Shown here one piece after another: positions 1-9,013 of a stretch of 37,646 nt of DNA (positions are counted from its first letter, which is position 1; every line of letters starts with the position of its first letter). A model generated the notes under the pieces. It made no database searches, was not told the origin of the DNA, and saw nothing but the letters and a program-made list of their open reading frames with translations. The position numbers and the translations under genes were made by a program. This DNA is from Nocardia cerradoensis NBRC 101014 (lineage in GTDB: Bacteria; Actinomycetota; Actinomycetes; Mycobacteriales; Mycobacteriaceae). Where the stretch lies: assembly GCF_000308535.1 (NCBI RefSeq), contig NZ_BAFW01000061.1, positions 1 to 37,646 on the forward strand. Direction: 5' to 3'.

Positions 1-2
1 TG

Positions 3-575
3 GCCCACGCCGGGGTGCCGCTGGCCCGCGTCAAGGATCTGCTCGACGCCGACCCCGGCACCCTCGCGGCGGCCCTCACCGAAATCGACCACGACCTCGA
101 ACAACGCATCGAGCAGTTGCGGCGAACCCGGGAACAACTCACGCAGCTGCGCGGCGGAGACCGCCTCTACGTGTCCGCCGACGTCGCCGATCATCTCGAC
201 GAACTGCGCGAACTCGGCGTCAGCGAGCGGCAGATCCAGCTGGAACGAGACGGCTGGATCCTGATGCAGACCGCCTCGCCCGCCGCGGCGGAGGCGTGGA
301 TCGCCGAAAAGCGCGAATTACTCACCGATCCCGAATTCCGCGCCATCTATCTCGACTACGACGCCGTCTACGATTGCTCCCCGGAGGATCGGCGGCTACC
401 CGAGCTGGCGGCGCGGACGCGAGAGTGGTTCGGGCGCAGGGACAATGGATCGAGCGCCGTCCCGGACCACGACGCGACCATCGCCCGGCTGGCGGTCCGG
501 TCGCAGCCCGGCGCGTCGTCCCCGGCGTGGGACCGGCTCGCCGAGCTGATGCGGGAGCCGAGCGAGGAGCAGTAA
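3..575 (+). CDS. MerR-family regulator, C-terminal part (5' end outside window)
   Basis: The reading frame is open to the left edge (residues AHAG precede the first GTG at 15), so the N-terminal winged-helix DNA-binding part lies outside the window. What remains has the linker coiled-coil of MerR regulators (the stretch around residues 25-45 is rich in Glu, Gln, Leu and Arg) followed by a C-terminal effector-type domain with YLDYDAVYDCSPED. MerR proteins bind as dimers between the -35 and -10 elements and activate when their ligand is bound. The ligand cannot be told from this fragment. It lies 170 bp upstream of a P450 pair on the same strand, so it could be their regulator, but that is only proximity. 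The family call is fairly sure. Confidence 0.75.
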   Translation, partial: AHAGVPLARVKDLLDADPGTLAAALTEIDHDLEQRIEQLRRTREQLTQLRGGDRLYVSADVADHLDELRELGVSERQIQLERDGWILMQTASPAAAEAWIAEKRELLTDPEFRAIYLDYDAVYDCSPEDRRLPELAARTREWFGRRDNGSSAVPDHDATIARLAVRSQPGASSPAWDRLAELMREPSEEQ

Positions 576-639
576 CGCTCGCCGCCGAGCAGCTACCTGC
601 ACGCAACCAGCTGCCGCGCTGACCGTTTCGTCAAAAACA

Positions 640-666
640 TTGAAGTACAACGGTTTCCGCTAGGGT
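640..666 (+). promoter_or_regulatory. possible promoter of the P450 pair
   Basis: TTGAAG (640-645) and TAGGGT (661-666) are separated by 15 bp in the 172-bp gap before the first P450. The spacing is short for a housekeeping promoter, so this is a weak candidate. Confidence 0.2.
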
Positions 667-747
667 GTCCGCCGTGCCCACACAACGAATGGCAGGCAAT
701 CTCGCAGGACATCGAACAGGACACGCAACATCTCGCGCGGGGGACGC

Positions 748-2001
748 ATGCTGAACGACACAGACGCGGTGCGCAACAGCGGCCGGACCTCCGGCCACGG
801 TTCTCCGGCGCGCTCCGCGGAACCGCAGATCCGGCTCGATTCCACCGACTTCGCGGCGGACCCGCACCGCGCCTACGAATCCATGCGCCGCCGTGGGCCG
901 CTGGTACCGATCGAGCTGGCGCCCGGGGTGCCGGCCACTCTGGTGATCGGATATCAAGCGGCACTGCAGATTTTGAACGACGAGGCGCGCTTTCCCGCCG
1001 ATCCGCGCCGATGGGAGAAGAACGCTCCGCCGGACTGCCCGGTGACGCCGATGCTCGGCTATCGGCAGAACGCCCTGCGCACCGCGGGCGCGGAACATGC
1101 CCGTTACCGGCGCACGATCACCGACGCGCTGGACACCGTCAACCTGCACAAGGTCCACGGCGCGGTCGCACGCGCCGCCGACGCTCTCGTCAACTCCTTC
1201 TGCGAGCGCGGCACCGCCGATCTGCGCATGGATTACGCCTTCCCACTGACCTTTCGGGTGCTCAGTGAGCTGATGGGCTTCCCCGAAGACGCCGCGTCGG
1301 TGGCCTACCAGGGAATGGCCGCGATGCTGGACGGGGTCGGCGCCGAAGAAGGTCAGCAGCGGTTCATCGAGGCGCTGCTCGCGGTGGTCGAGCAGAAGCG
1401 CGAGCGCCCCGGCGACGATCTCACCTCGCGACTGCTGACCCACCCGGAGGGCCTGGACCCCATGGAGATGGTGAACCAGGCCGCGTTGCTGTTCTCGGCC
1501 GGCACGGAGCCGACCTGCAATCTGATCCTGAACACCCTGCTGCTGTTGATGGCCGACGAAGAGTACGGCGGCAACGTGCTCAGCGGCGCCATGGATACCC
1601 GCGATGCCATCGACGAGGTCCTGTTCGCGGATCCGCCGCTGGCCAATTTCTGCATGACGTATCCGAGACAGCCGCAACTCATCGGCGACGTGTGGTTGCC
1701 GGCCGATCAGCCGGTCGTCGTCAGCCTGGCCGCGTGCAATACCGACCCGCATATCGTCGGCGGGGACCGGCGAGGAAACCGGTCTCATCTGGCGTGGGGA
1801 GTCGGTCCGCACTCGTGCCCGGCGCAGCCCCTCGCGCAGACGATCGCGCGGCAGGCCATCGATCTGCTGCTCGATGCGCTTCCGGATATTCGCCCGGAAG
1901 TTCCTGCGCAGCAACTAAGTTGGAGGACCGGGCAGTTTCACCGCGCCTTGGCAGCCCTGCCGGTGGTGTTTCCCGCATGCCCGCCGATGCGTCTCACCTG
2001 A
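748..2001 (+). CDS. CYP157-like cytochrome P450 lacking the ExxR arginine
   Basis: This 417-residue protein has a P450 layout but departs from the family rules. The I-helix reads AGTEPT (about residues 250-255). The K-helix, where nearly all P450s have ExxR, reads EVLF (290-293), so the arginine is replaced by phenylalanine. The heme-cysteine loop is [10 protein letters not shown] with Cys357, having Trp in place of Phe and Pro after Cys. These traits, and the end motif [10 protein letters not shown], match what is known of CYP157 of Streptomyces conservons, a family described as lacking ExxR. The ATG is preceded by GGGGA. A CYP154-like gene follows after 13 bp, as in conservons, but the companion cvnA-D genes are absent. 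The substrate is unknown. A paralogue lies at 9014-10276. The heme ligand is kept, so it may still bind heme; whether it is catalytic is open. Confidence 0.88.
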   Translation: MLNDTDAVRNSGRTSGHGSPARSAEPQIRLDSTDFAADPHRAYESMRRRGPLVPIELAPGVPATLVIGYQAALQILNDEARFPADPRRWEKNAPPDCPVTPMLGYRQNALRTAGAEHARYRRTITDALDTVNLHKVHGAVARAADALVNSFCERGTADLRMDYAFPLTFRVLSELMGFPEDAASVAYQGMAAMLDGVGAEEGQQRFIEALLAVVEQKRERPGDDLTSRLLTHPEGLDPMEMVNQAALLFSAGTEPTCNLILNTLLLLMADEEYGGNVLSGAMDTRDAIDEVLFADPPLANFCMTYPRQPQLIGDVWLPADQPVVVSLAACNTDPHIVGGDRRGNRSHLAWGVGPHSCPAQPLAQTIARQAIDLLLDALPDIRPEVPAQQLSWRTGQFHRALAALPVVFPACPPMRLT

Positions 2002-2014
2002 TGGAGGGTCCCCG

Positions 2015-3268
2015 ATGACAGATACGCAGCCGCTGGTGCTGGATCCCAGCGCCGCCGACATCCAGGGCGAGCTGGCCCGCATCCGCGCTCGCGGCCCGGT
2101 CGCCGAGGTGGTGCTGCCCGGCGGCGTGCCGGCCTGGTCGGTCACCGACGCCGCCGTGCTGAGGCAACTGCTCACCGATCCACGCGTCTCCAAGGACGCA
2201 CATCAGCACTGGCCGCGATTCGTCGACGGCGAGATCGGGCCCGACTGGGTGATGTTTCCGTGGGTGGCGGCGAGAAATATGCTCACCACCTACGGTGAGC
2301 AGCATCAGCGGCTGCGCAAACTGGTGGCGCCGGCGTTCACGAACAAACGCACCCAGGATCTTCGGCCGCGAATCGAAGCGTTCGTCACCGAACTGCTCGA
2401 CGAGCTGTCCGCTGCCCCCGACGCCGAAATCGTCGATCTGCGTGCGGGTTTCGCCACCGCATTGCCGATTCGCGTCATCGGGGAGCTGATGGGTGTTCCG
2501 GCCGGGATGGATGAACAACTGCGCATTCACGCGGACGGAATTCTCGATACCAGCCTCGACCCCGCCGAAGTCGGTGCGCATTTCGGCGCGCTGTTCGTCC
2601 TCATGGAAGAACTGCTGCGGCACAAGCGGGAGAATCCCGGCGACGACCTCACGACCGTGCTGATGAACGCCCACGACGACGCGGACGGATCGCGCCTCGA
2701 CGAACAGGAGCTGCGCGACACGCTGCTGCTGATCATCACCGCCGGTCACGAAACCACCGCGAATCTGTTGGACCACAGCATCATCGGTCTCCTCACTCAT
2801 CCCGGACAGCGGAAGGCGGCCATCGCGGAACAAACGCCGTGGTCCGAGGTGATCGAAGAAGGACTTCGATGGAATGCCCCGCTGGCGCATATGCCGATGC
2901 GTTTCGCGGTGGAGGACATCGACATTGCGGGTAGTTCCGATTTTCCGGGAGTGCGGATCAACCGGGGTGACGTGATCATCGCATCCTTGGCGGGTGCGGG
3001 GCGGGATCGAAAAGTGCACGGCGACAATGCCGATGTGTTCGATGCCGGGCGGCGGTCGAAGGAACACCTGGCGTTCGGATACGGGGTGCATCATTGTCTG
3101 GGGGCGCCGCTGGCGCGATTGGAGGCGGCGATAGCTCTTCCTGCTCTGTTCGAGCGGTTTCCCGATATGGAGTTGGCGGTGGATCCTGCTGAGCTGCGGC
3201 CGATTCCGAGCATCGTCACCAATGGGCATCGCGAAATCCCGGTTCATCGGATGGCGCACGAATCCTGA
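2015..3268 (+). CDS. CYP154-like cytochrome P450
   Basis: This is a complete 417-residue soluble bacterial P450. It has a standard I-helix AGHETT, a standard ExxR (EGLR in VIEEGLRW) and a standard heme loop [10 protein letters not shown] with Cys361. The N-terminus ([20 protein letters not shown], then [11 protein letters not shown]) closely resembles CYP154 enzymes, which in Streptomyces hydroxylate steroids and polyketide-like substrates and sit after CYP157 in conservons. It would need ferredoxin and ferredoxin reductase partners, and none is encoded here. GGAGGG lies just before the ATG and the upstream P450 stops 13 bp earlier, so the two genes are almost certainly one transcript. The P450 call is certain; the CYP154 family assignment is from remembered similarity and should be confirmed by percent identity. 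Confidence 0.92.
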   Translation: MTDTQPLVLDPSAADIQGELARIRARGPVAEVVLPGGVPAWSVTDAAVLRQLLTDPRVSKDAHQHWPRFVDGEIGPDWVMFPWVAARNMLTTYGEQHQRLRKLVAPAFTNKRTQDLRPRIEAFVTELLDELSAAPDAEIVDLRAGFATALPIRVIGELMGVPAGMDEQLRIHADGILDTSLDPAEVGAHFGALFVLMEELLRHKRENPGDDLTTVLMNAHDDADGSRLDEQELRDTLLLIITAGHETTANLLDHSIIGLLTHPGQRKAAIAEQTPWSEVIEEGLRWNAPLAHMPMRFAVEDIDIAGSSDFPGVRINRGDVIIASLAGAGRDRKVHGDNADVFDAGRRSKEHLAFGYGVHHCLGAPLARLEAAIALPALFERFPDMELAVDPAELRPIPSIVTNGHREIPVHRMAHES

Positions 3269-3325
3269 TCGCAGCCGATCGAAAGATGGCCTCGCCCCAT
3301 GCCGGCGTGGTGCGTTCTTGCGCGC

Positions 3326-4168
3326 TCACCGAACCGATCTGCGGGGAGTCGAATCCGGCCAGCCGGAGTCCCGCAGAACGCGTCGCGAACTGACGTAAGC
3401 CTGCCGCGCCGTGACGTACGGATCCTGCGCGTCCAGTTCATCGGACACGACCTCGACCGCGATCGGTGCTCGTACGCCGTGGCGCGCGAGCCGGCGCAAC
3501 ATCGGAATCAGCGCGGCCGTGCCGTGGCCGGGCAGCCGGCGATGATGCAGCGCCTCACGGCGAAGGTCGGGCAACGGTTCGGGCAGGGTGTCGCACAATT
3601 GGATCGCCGCCACCCGCTCCGGCGGAATGGCTCGAAGTGCGGAATCCGGTTCGTCGGCGGTGTGGGCGCGCTGCCAATGCCAGGCATCGATGAGGAGTCC
3701 GGCGTTGTCTGCGCCGGACGCCTCGAGCAGTCTCCACGCGGAGGTAGCGGAATCGATCGCGGCGTACGGCATGTACTCGAGGGCGACGATGGCCCCGGAA
3801 TCGGCTGCGCGGTCGCACAATTCGCGCAACCCGCGTGCCAGGGTCTCGAACGGGAAATGTTGCGCCATGGTCGTATGGATTCGGGTGGCGCCGAGTTCGG
3901 CCGCCATCCTCACGACGATGCGGTCGGATTCGAGCTCGTCCTCGGAATATGCGGCCGGGTCCGCCCAGTGCGCGGCCAGCTCGACTTCGTTCACCGCGAG
4001 ACCGTGCCCAGCGACCACAGCGGCGATATCCGCCGGCGTCGAACTATCCTTCAACGCCGCGCGGTAGTGCTCGACCGAGAGCCCGATGCCGGTGAAGCCG
4101 GCGGCCGCGGCCGCCGCGCAACGAGTACCCAGATCCGCATTGCGCAGCGTGAGATCGCTCAGCGTCAT
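3326..4168 (-). CDS. sugar phosphate isomerase/epimerase-like TIM-barrel protein
   Basis: The protein of about 280 residues belongs to the xylose isomerase-like TIM-barrel superfamily (AP endonuclease 2 type). Signs are the opening MTLSDLTLRNADL, the strand GFTGIGL, the pair ALEYMPY and LLIDAWHWQRA with candidate metal-binding Glu, Asp and His residues, then AIQLCDT and a late IAVEVVSDEL. Such enzymes isomerise or epimerise sugars or act on related polyols and cyclitols using a divalent metal. The substrate cannot be read here. A GTG start 66 bp further upstream (4234) would add 22 residues of atypical composition, so I prefer the ATG at 4168. It converges on the P450 pair and has no partner on its own strand. 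Confidence 0.8.
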   Translation of the reverse strand: MTLSDLTLRNADLGTRCAAAAAAGFTGIGLSVEHYRAALKDSSTPADIAAVVAGHGLAVNEVELAAHWADPAAYSEDELESDRIVVRMAAELGATRIHTTMAQHFPFETLARGLRELCDRAADSGAIVALEYMPYAAIDSATSAWRLLEASGADNAGLLIDAWHWQRAHTADEPDSALRAIPPERVAAIQLCDTLPEPLPDLRREALHHRRLPGHGTAALIPMLRRLARHGVRAPIAVEVVSDELDAQDPYVTARQAYVSSRRVLRDSGWPDSTPRRSVR

Positions 4169-4808
4169 CGAGTAGTCGCCACGCGTGTCGCTCGTACGAA
4201 CTGTCTCGCGGTCGCCCGGTCCGCCGATGTCCACACTGGCGGTCTACCCGGCCACACCCGACGAAACCCTCGTCGAGAATGCGCGGCACTCGTCGGTTTC
4301 TCACCGCATGCTGCTCGACCTGGGGTCGGCGCTCCTTCGAGTCGGTCCCGATCCCTCGGCGACTGCTGGTCGGTTGGGACGAAACGATGACAGGGCTCGG
4401 CCGGTTCGGACCGACAGGCTGGGGTCGGCGATTCTGTTCCGCCTCCGGTCTCGACGTCCGTCTACTCCATTCGGACAACTCTCGGTCGGCGGCGCCGCCG
4501 TTCCGGTGGGCGGCCCGAATCACGGGCGCTGTCAGCGGCCCGGCGGTCAACCGGCGGCGTGCGGTCTCGTCCCAGGCTTCGGCCCGATACCGTCTGGTAC
4601 GAGGAACCGGCGGACTCCCAGGCTTCTGAACCGCCTTCAGTCAGCGCGACAGTCGCTGCTCACTCGGGCGACGGCTGTGCTGGGTGCAGGCCGCGCAACG
4701 GTACCCGGTCTACACACCGCGCTCCAGCCTCTCCGGCTTCGCGGTGGACCGTTGCGGAATTTCGCGATTCACGGCGAACCGCCGGAGGCTGCTCCTGGGC
4801 GGCGATAT
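4169..4808. other. 640-bp stretch without a recognisable gene
   Basis: Open frames exist on both strands, as expected at this GC content, but none gives a protein with recognisable motifs, a good ribosome binding site or normal third-position bias. It may be decayed coding sequence. It separates the isomerase-like gene from the GlxA-type regulator. Confidence 0.4.
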
Positions 4809-5759
4809 CTATGTTTTACCTGCGGCCGGTGTTCGGAACGCGCGTCGATACGCGCCCGGCGTGGTGCCGACCTGGTCGTGAAAACGCCGACGCAGATTGA
4901 CCGCCGAGCCCAGCCCTACTCGGACCGCGATGGCATCGACAGGTAAGTCTGTGTCCTCCAACAGAACTCGTGCCCGCGCCACCCGACGCTCCAGCAACCA
5001 TCCACCCGGACTGCTACCGACCTGCTCGGCGAACCGGCGCGCCAGCGTACGTGACGAGACGTTGAGATGGGCGGCCATATCGGCCACCGACAGCGATGTC
5101 TCGAGCCGCGCCTCCGCCCATTCCAGCAGACCGTCGAATCCGTCCTCGACCGGTGACGGCGGCGCGTATTGAACCTGACCGCCATCGCGATGCGGCGGCA
5201 TCACCATGTGCCGCGCGATGAGTGCGGCATGCGCGGCACCGTGATCGGTGCGAACCAGGTGCAGGCACAGGTCGATTCCCGCACCCGCTCCTGCACTCGT
5301 GGCCACATCGCCGTGGTCGACATACAGCCGATCCGGCTCCACCCGAACCCGCGGAAACTCCCGCGCCAATTGCCCGGCCCGCGCCCAATGCGTCGTCGCC
5401 GAACGCCCGTCCAACAGTCCGGTCCGAGCCAGCGCGAACACCCCGGAACAGATGGTGACCAGCCGCGCCCCGCGGCCGTGCGCCCGGACCAGCGCCCGCC
5501 GCGCCGGTCCCGACAGCGGCGTCTCCACCGGAAGCCACCCCGGAATGATCACGGTGTCCGCGGAATCCAGCGCCGCCAGCCCCCGCGACACCGATATCGC
5601 ATAACCCGCCGTCGTCGGCACAGCCCCCGGCGCCTCCGTGCACACCTCGAACTCGTAGTGCTGCGGCACGCCGTCCCGCTGAGTACCGAAAACTTCTACA
5701 GCGCAACCGAGTTCGAACGTCGACTGCACCGGCCGCACCAACGCCACCACACGATGCAT
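4809..5759 (-). CDS. GlxA-family transcriptional regulator (DJ-1/PfpI + AraC HTH)
   Basis: This is a 316-residue two-domain regulator. Residues 1 to about 185 form a DJ-1/PfpI-like domain: VVALVRPVQSTFELG, then TVIIPGW, then the nucleophile-elbow region TICSGVFALA and the typical RLYVDHGDVATSAGAGAGID. The C-terminal 100 residues are an AraC-type double helix-turn-helix (MAAHLNVSSRTLARRFAEQVG, then VDAIAVRVGLGSAVNLRRRFH). Family members sense small metabolites and control adjacent genes. It is divergent from the cupin gene at 5822 with only about 60 bp between the starts, so the cupin is the likely target. The family call is secure and the effector is unknown. Confidence 0.9.
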   Translation of the reverse strand: MHRVVALVRPVQSTFELGCAVEVFGTQRDGVPQHYEFEVCTEAPGAVPTTAGYAISVSRGLAALDSADTVIIPGWLPVETPLSGPARRALVRAHGRGARLVTICSGVFALARTGLLDGRSATTHWARAGQLAREFPRVRVEPDRLYVDHGDVATSAGAGAGIDLCLHLVRTDHGAAHAALIARHMVMPPHRDGGQVQYAPPSPVEDGFDGLLEWAEARLETSLSVADMAAHLNVSSRTLARRFAEQVGSSPGGWLLERRVARARVLLEDTDLPVDAIAVRVGLGSAVNLRRRFHDQVGTTPGAYRRAFRTPAAGKT

Positions 5760-5821
5760 GGCAAGAATGTACCCCTCGACGTCATCTCAGACACTGTCCG
5801 GGTCTCGCCGCATCCGGCACC

Positions 5822-6166
5822 GTGACAGATATGAACCCCGAAATCCTCACCCAGCCCGGCTACACCTGGACCGACCTCGCCGATGCTCCGAGCCGCGAAC
5901 TCTTCCCCGGCATCCGCCTACGCCACCTGTGGAAGGGCGAGAACGGCGCCCACGCCCACGTCCTGGAAATGGACCCCGGCACCTCCTGGCCCCGCCGCGA
6001 CGTGCACGAACCCGGGCCCGAGGAGGTCTACGTCCTGACCGGCACCTTCAACGACGGCGCCCGGGATTATGCGGCGGGCACCTTCATCCATGCCCCGGCG
6101 GGAAGCTGGCACATTCCGGCGAGCGAGACGGGGTGCACGCTGTTCCTCTTCTATCCCGAGGGGTAG
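5822..6166 (+). CDS. small cupin-domain protein
   Basis: This is a 114-residue single-domain cupin. The pattern HEPGPEEVYVLTGTFNDG followed by AGTFIHAPAGSWHIP fits the two conserved cupin motifs with candidate metal-binding His and Glu residues. It resembles ChrR-type cupins without the N-terminal anti-sigma domain. Such proteins can be dioxygenases, isomerases or binding proteins, and nothing more specific can be said. The start is a GTG, with an in-frame ATG at codon 4. Its divergent partner is a GlxA-type regulator, which suggests an inducible small-molecule response. Confidence 0.82.
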   Translation: MTDMNPEILTQPGYTWTDLADAPSRELFPGIRLRHLWKGENGAHAHVLEMDPGTSWPRRDVHEPGPEEVYVLTGTFNDGARDYAAGTFIHAPAGSWHIPASETGCTLFLFYPEG

Positions 6167-6169
6167 TCA

Positions 6170-6480
6170 GGACCAGGCGCCGGCCAGGATGTAGTTGGAT
6201 CCGAATGCCGGTGCGGCCGAAGAACACGGTGGTTTCCGTGCCTGTCCGCCAGCACTGCTCGGGGTCCGCCGTCATCGCTGCTTCAGCGCAGACGCGCAGG
6301 CCGTTCCACATCAGGTTGGTGAATTCCTGAGGTTCGTGAGGGCCACGTCGCAACCACACCACGCGCCCATCCCAGAGTTCGAGATGCGCGGCGATCTCGT
6401 CGGGCAGCTCCCACAGTTCGCCGCACGAAGGAAGCGTGTGTGTCGGCCGGCGACGTGATAGCGAATGTGTTCGGTACCAC
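6170..6480 (-). pseudogene. remnant of a Uma2-family (DUF820) protein gene
   Basis: Directly after the DUF397 stop codon (TAG at 6482-6480), and in the same frame, the minus strand encodes a Uma2-like stretch: ELWELPDEIAAHLELWDGR, then RRGPHEPQEFTN, then DPEQCWRTGTETTVFFGRTG. The usual N-terminal Met and the second half of the domain, with the conserved PDxxV and ExK-type residues, are missing. No ATG precedes the similarity, and the frame then runs into unrelated sequence converging on the cupin gene. Uma2 proteins are nuclease-fold proteins common in actinobacteria and cyanobacteria. I judge this a doubly truncated, dead copy. The identification is from remembered family sequences. Confidence 0.5.
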
Positions 6481-6692
6481 TATGCAGTCGGATCGGTGAG
6501 CCTGCCGTGTTCTACGGCGGCGGTGAAGGCATCCCAGTCCGCCGGAGCGAAGGCGAGTGCGGGCCCTGTCGGGTTCTTCGAGTCGCGCACACCGACCGTG
6601 CCGTCGGCGAGGAAGGCGACCTCGACACAGTCCTGGCTGCCGCCGCTGTGGCTGCTCTTGAACCAGCGAGCCATGGATAGATCAGCGCTCAC
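6480..6692 (-). CDS. DUF397 protein
   Basis: This 70-residue protein has the DUF397 hallmarks: MARWFKSSHSGGSQDCVEVAF, then VGVRDSKNPTGPALAFAPADWDAFTAAV. DUF397 proteins in actinomycetes are encoded next to Scr1-type helix-turn-helix regulators and act as their partners, possibly like an antitoxin or modulator. Here its GTG start overlaps the TGA stop of the regulator by 4 bases (GTGA), so the two are translationally coupled. A Uma2 remnant follows in the same frame. Confidence 0.93.
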   Translation of the reverse strand: MSADLSMARWFKSSHSGGSQDCVEVAFLADGTVGVRDSKNPTGPALAFAPADWDAFTAAVEHGRLTDPTA

Positions 6693-7567
6693 TTCGCGAA
6701 CTCCCTTGCCTTGTCCCGCAGCAATTTCCTGCTGTCCTGCTCGTCCAACGCTACCTGTCCGAGCGCAGCGTGCGCGCGGTGATACCGACGCACGAGATCC
6801 GCATCATCGAAGTACATGGCTCCCGTGTAGCCCTCGGCGTAGACGACGGGAGGTTCGACCGGCCGGCCGTCCCCGGACTCTCCGAAACTCAGGATGGTGA
6901 AAGGGCCGGTCAAGTCGCCCAGCGGGAGGCCGGCGGCGAACGGCAGCACTCGGATGCGGATGTTCGGCCGGGTTCCGGCATCGGCGAGATAGCGCAGTTG
7001 TGCGTCCATGATGCGGCGGTTCCCGATGACCCGATGCAGTGCCGACTCGTCGAGGATGATGTCGGCCGGTACGGGATCCGACTTCTTCGTCAGCAGCACC
7101 TGGCGTCGCACCCGCATCTCGACACGGCGGGAAATTTCGCCGTCCGATTCCGACGGGTGTGCCTGCCGGGTGACGGTTCGCGCGTAGTCGGGTGTCTGAA
7201 GCAGGCCGGGAATGAGTTCTTGGAATGAAATCAGCTTCGCGGCAGCTGCTTCCAAGCCCATGTAGACATCGAAGCTGACCGGGATCAGATCACCGTATTG
7301 ATGCCACCAGCTCTTGCTGTTTCCCTGCTGCGCAAGCCCTTTGAGCGCTTCGGTGGTCGTGTCGTCCGCGCCGCAGACTTGGCAGATCGCGTCGACGTCC
7401 CACAGCCGGATCCGGTCGGCGGTGCCGGTCTCCAGCCGCTGGACCGTGGTGGCGCCGCGTTCGATGCGGCGCGCGAGCTCCGCGATCGTCAGGCCGGATC
7501 CCTGACGGAGCTCCCGGAGATACCGCCCGAGCTGACGGCGGGGGAGCGTCGAACTGATATCCACCAT
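6689..7567 (-). CDS. Scr1-type HTH transcriptional regulator with DUF5753
   Basis: This 292-residue protein has an N-terminal XRE-like helix-turn-helix (LGRYLRELRQGSGLTIAELA, then RIERGATTVQRLETG) and a long C-terminal DUF5753 effector region (SWWHQYGDLIP, FQELIPGLLQTPDYAR, VRRQVLL, RVLPFAAGLP). The start at 7567 is chosen because AAAGGAGG stands 9 bases upstream of the ATG; a frame extension to 7675 has no such signal. It is coupled to DUF397 by a GTGA overlap. Such pairs are lineage-specific regulators in Streptomyces and Nocardia, with targets usually unknown. The divergent genes from 7781 are candidate targets. Confidence 0.93.
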   Translation of the reverse strand: MVDISSTLPRRQLGRYLRELRQGSGLTIAELARRIERGATTVQRLETGTADRIRLWDVDAICQVCGADDTTTEALKGLAQQGNSKSWWHQYGDLIPVSFDVYMGLEAAAAKLISFQELIPGLLQTPDYARTVTRQAHPSESDGEISRRVEMRVRRQVLLTKKSDPVPADIILDESALHRVIGNRRIMDAQLRYLADAGTRPNIRIRVLPFAAGLPLGDLTGPFTILSFGESGDGRPVEPPVVYAEGYTGAMYFDDADLVRRYHRAHAALGQVALDEQDSRKLLRDKAREFAK

Positions 7568-7780
7568 GACGAGCTGCCTCCTTTGGATGCGGCGGTCCAG
7601 TGTTCTGGATGGACACCGCGGGGTTCTGGGACGACGAGCTTGGACTTCTGATGAATCCCAGCGGATTATCCACACTCGCTTGTCGGTTCACGACGAATTC
7701 GCTGTGCTGGGACTGCATCTGGGGCGGGACGTGCTGAACAGCCGTCGGGCCCCTCCCATCGAACCGAGGCATCGCCAGTG

Positions 7781-8128
7781 ATGACAGCAGATCGAGTGGA
7801 ACGCCCTGGGCAGGCAAACCCGTTGGCGCGCATACGCGGAGAGGATCACGCGGCAGTGGGTGAGCGTATCACCGAGGCCGAGGGGTTGCGTGCGGTATGG
7901 CGATCGACGCGGGACCCGCGAGGCCGCATCGAGATATCGGCCGTATTCGACGCCGGTGCAACTCCGGAACAGGTTCGGCGGTTCGCGCCCGGTACGGACC
8001 TGGCTCAGGCGCGTGAACTACATCCGAAGTGGAATCGGCTGTGGGACAACGTCAAGCGCGATTTCTGGGCAGATATAGCGGCTTCGGCCGGCTGCTCACC
8101 GGTGACCGGAGGGGAGAACCTCCGGTGA
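7781..8128 (+). CDS. hypothetical protein divergent from the Scr1-type regulator
   Basis: I do not recognise this protein of about 115 residues. It is soluble and charged, with AAVGERITEAEGLRAVWRST, then GRIEISAVFDAGATPEQV, then LHPKWNRLWDNVKRDFWADI near the end. There is a weak purine-rich site (CGAGG) before the start, and an alternative GTG lies one codon upstream. It is divergent from the Scr1-type/DUF397 pair with about 210 bp between, which suggests shared control. Coding potential is moderate because the frame is not long. Confidence 0.5.
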   Translation: MTADRVERPGQANPLARIRGEDHAAVGERITEAEGLRAVWRSTRDPRGRIEISAVFDAGATPEQVRRFAPGTDLAQARELHPKWNRLWDNVKRDFWADIAASAGCSPVTGGENLR

Positions 8129-8289
8129 GCAATACGAGTCCCTTGCCCGCGCCTTCATCCGAAGCGCCTGCCGCCGCCTGCCTGCCTGATCACGGCATGG
8201 GTTCCGCGCCGGGGGAGGACCCTCGACACCGCCTTCCCGGGCGTGCCAGGCGTGCTGCTGCTCGAACATTCATCGATCAGGGGAGGACC

Positions 8290-8847
8290 ATGAAGGGCTT
8301 GAACCCCGCCGGGGAAGAGGCGGAATCGATTGCGGCTCTGCGAGATGTCGCCGGTGCGCTGGCGGCGATGTCGGTAGCGCGCAGCAAGGCTGTCGGATTG
8401 GTACGCACCGAGATATCGGGGCCCGATACAGCACGGCACGACATCGAAATCCAGTGTCTTGCTCACCATCTCGGATTTCGCTGGCTGTGCACGCTGCGTC
8501 CACCCGAGGGTGCCCGAGACCCGGTCGGCGACATCCTCGCGATCGCGGCGGGAATGGACGCGTCGGCCGTCCTCGTCTACGACCTGACCCACGTTGGCGA
8601 TCGGCCCGAACGTGTGAGCGCCGACTTCGACCTGGCCACCGTCGCACCGCCTCGCTTGTGGCTCGCCGAAACGACGGAACCGTACGCCGTAGAACCACCG
8701 CCGCTGAACGACTGCACCTGGGAGCCCACCCACCTCGAACGAGACTGCGCTCGCCGCTTGTGGGAGATCCACCGTGATTGTTTCCCCGGCTGCCTGGCCG
8801 GGCTCGCGGCGAGCGCAGCACTGTCGGCGCTGGACGAGGTGGACTGA
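8290..8847 (+). CDS. hypothetical protein with resolvase-like N-terminal pattern
   Basis: The 185-residue product begins at an ATG preceded by AGGGGAGG (8279-8286). A longer version could start at GTG 8125, which overlaps the stop of the upstream gene, but its extra residues are low in information. From about residue 33 the order AVGLVRTEISG, then DIEIQCLAHHLGFRWLCTLR, then AIAAGMDASAVLVYDLTHVG resembles the strand-helix order of a serine-recombinase N-terminal domain. The catalytic Ser of the YxRVS motif is absent (VRTE instead) and there is no DNA-binding C-terminus. The C-terminal part has several Cys and Trp residues. The function is unknown and the fold comparison is inference. Confidence 0.6.
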   Translation: MKGLNPAGEEAESIAALRDVAGALAAMSVARSKAVGLVRTEISGPDTARHDIEIQCLAHHLGFRWLCTLRPPEGARDPVGDILAIAAGMDASAVLVYDLTHVGDRPERVSADFDLATVAPPRLWLAETTEPYAVEPPPLNDCTWEPTHLERDCARRLWEIHRDCFPGCLAGLAASAALSALDEVD

Positions 8848-9013
8848 TCGACACAGAGCGGTGCCCGCCCTGTACAGGACGCCTGTCCCTTTTACGAAAA
8901 CGCTAACTGGAGGGCTGCCACAGCCCCTATTCTCACCAAGCACGAGGTGACGCTGTCGGCTGACGGCGAATCCCCTGCCGCGCTTGTTGGTTCATTCTCT
9001 GGAGTCACCCCCT

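Noticed and set aside
631..3259. Two open frames of more than 420 codons on the minus strand across the P450 pair
   Set aside because: They are antisense to two clear P450 genes, are rich in Arg, His and Gln, and carry no motifs. Such frames arise from high third-position GC.
4185..4946. 253-codon plus-strand frame
   Set aside because: It overlaps the 3' end of the GlxA-type regulator gene, lacks motifs and a ribosome binding site, and is Arg/Pro-rich.
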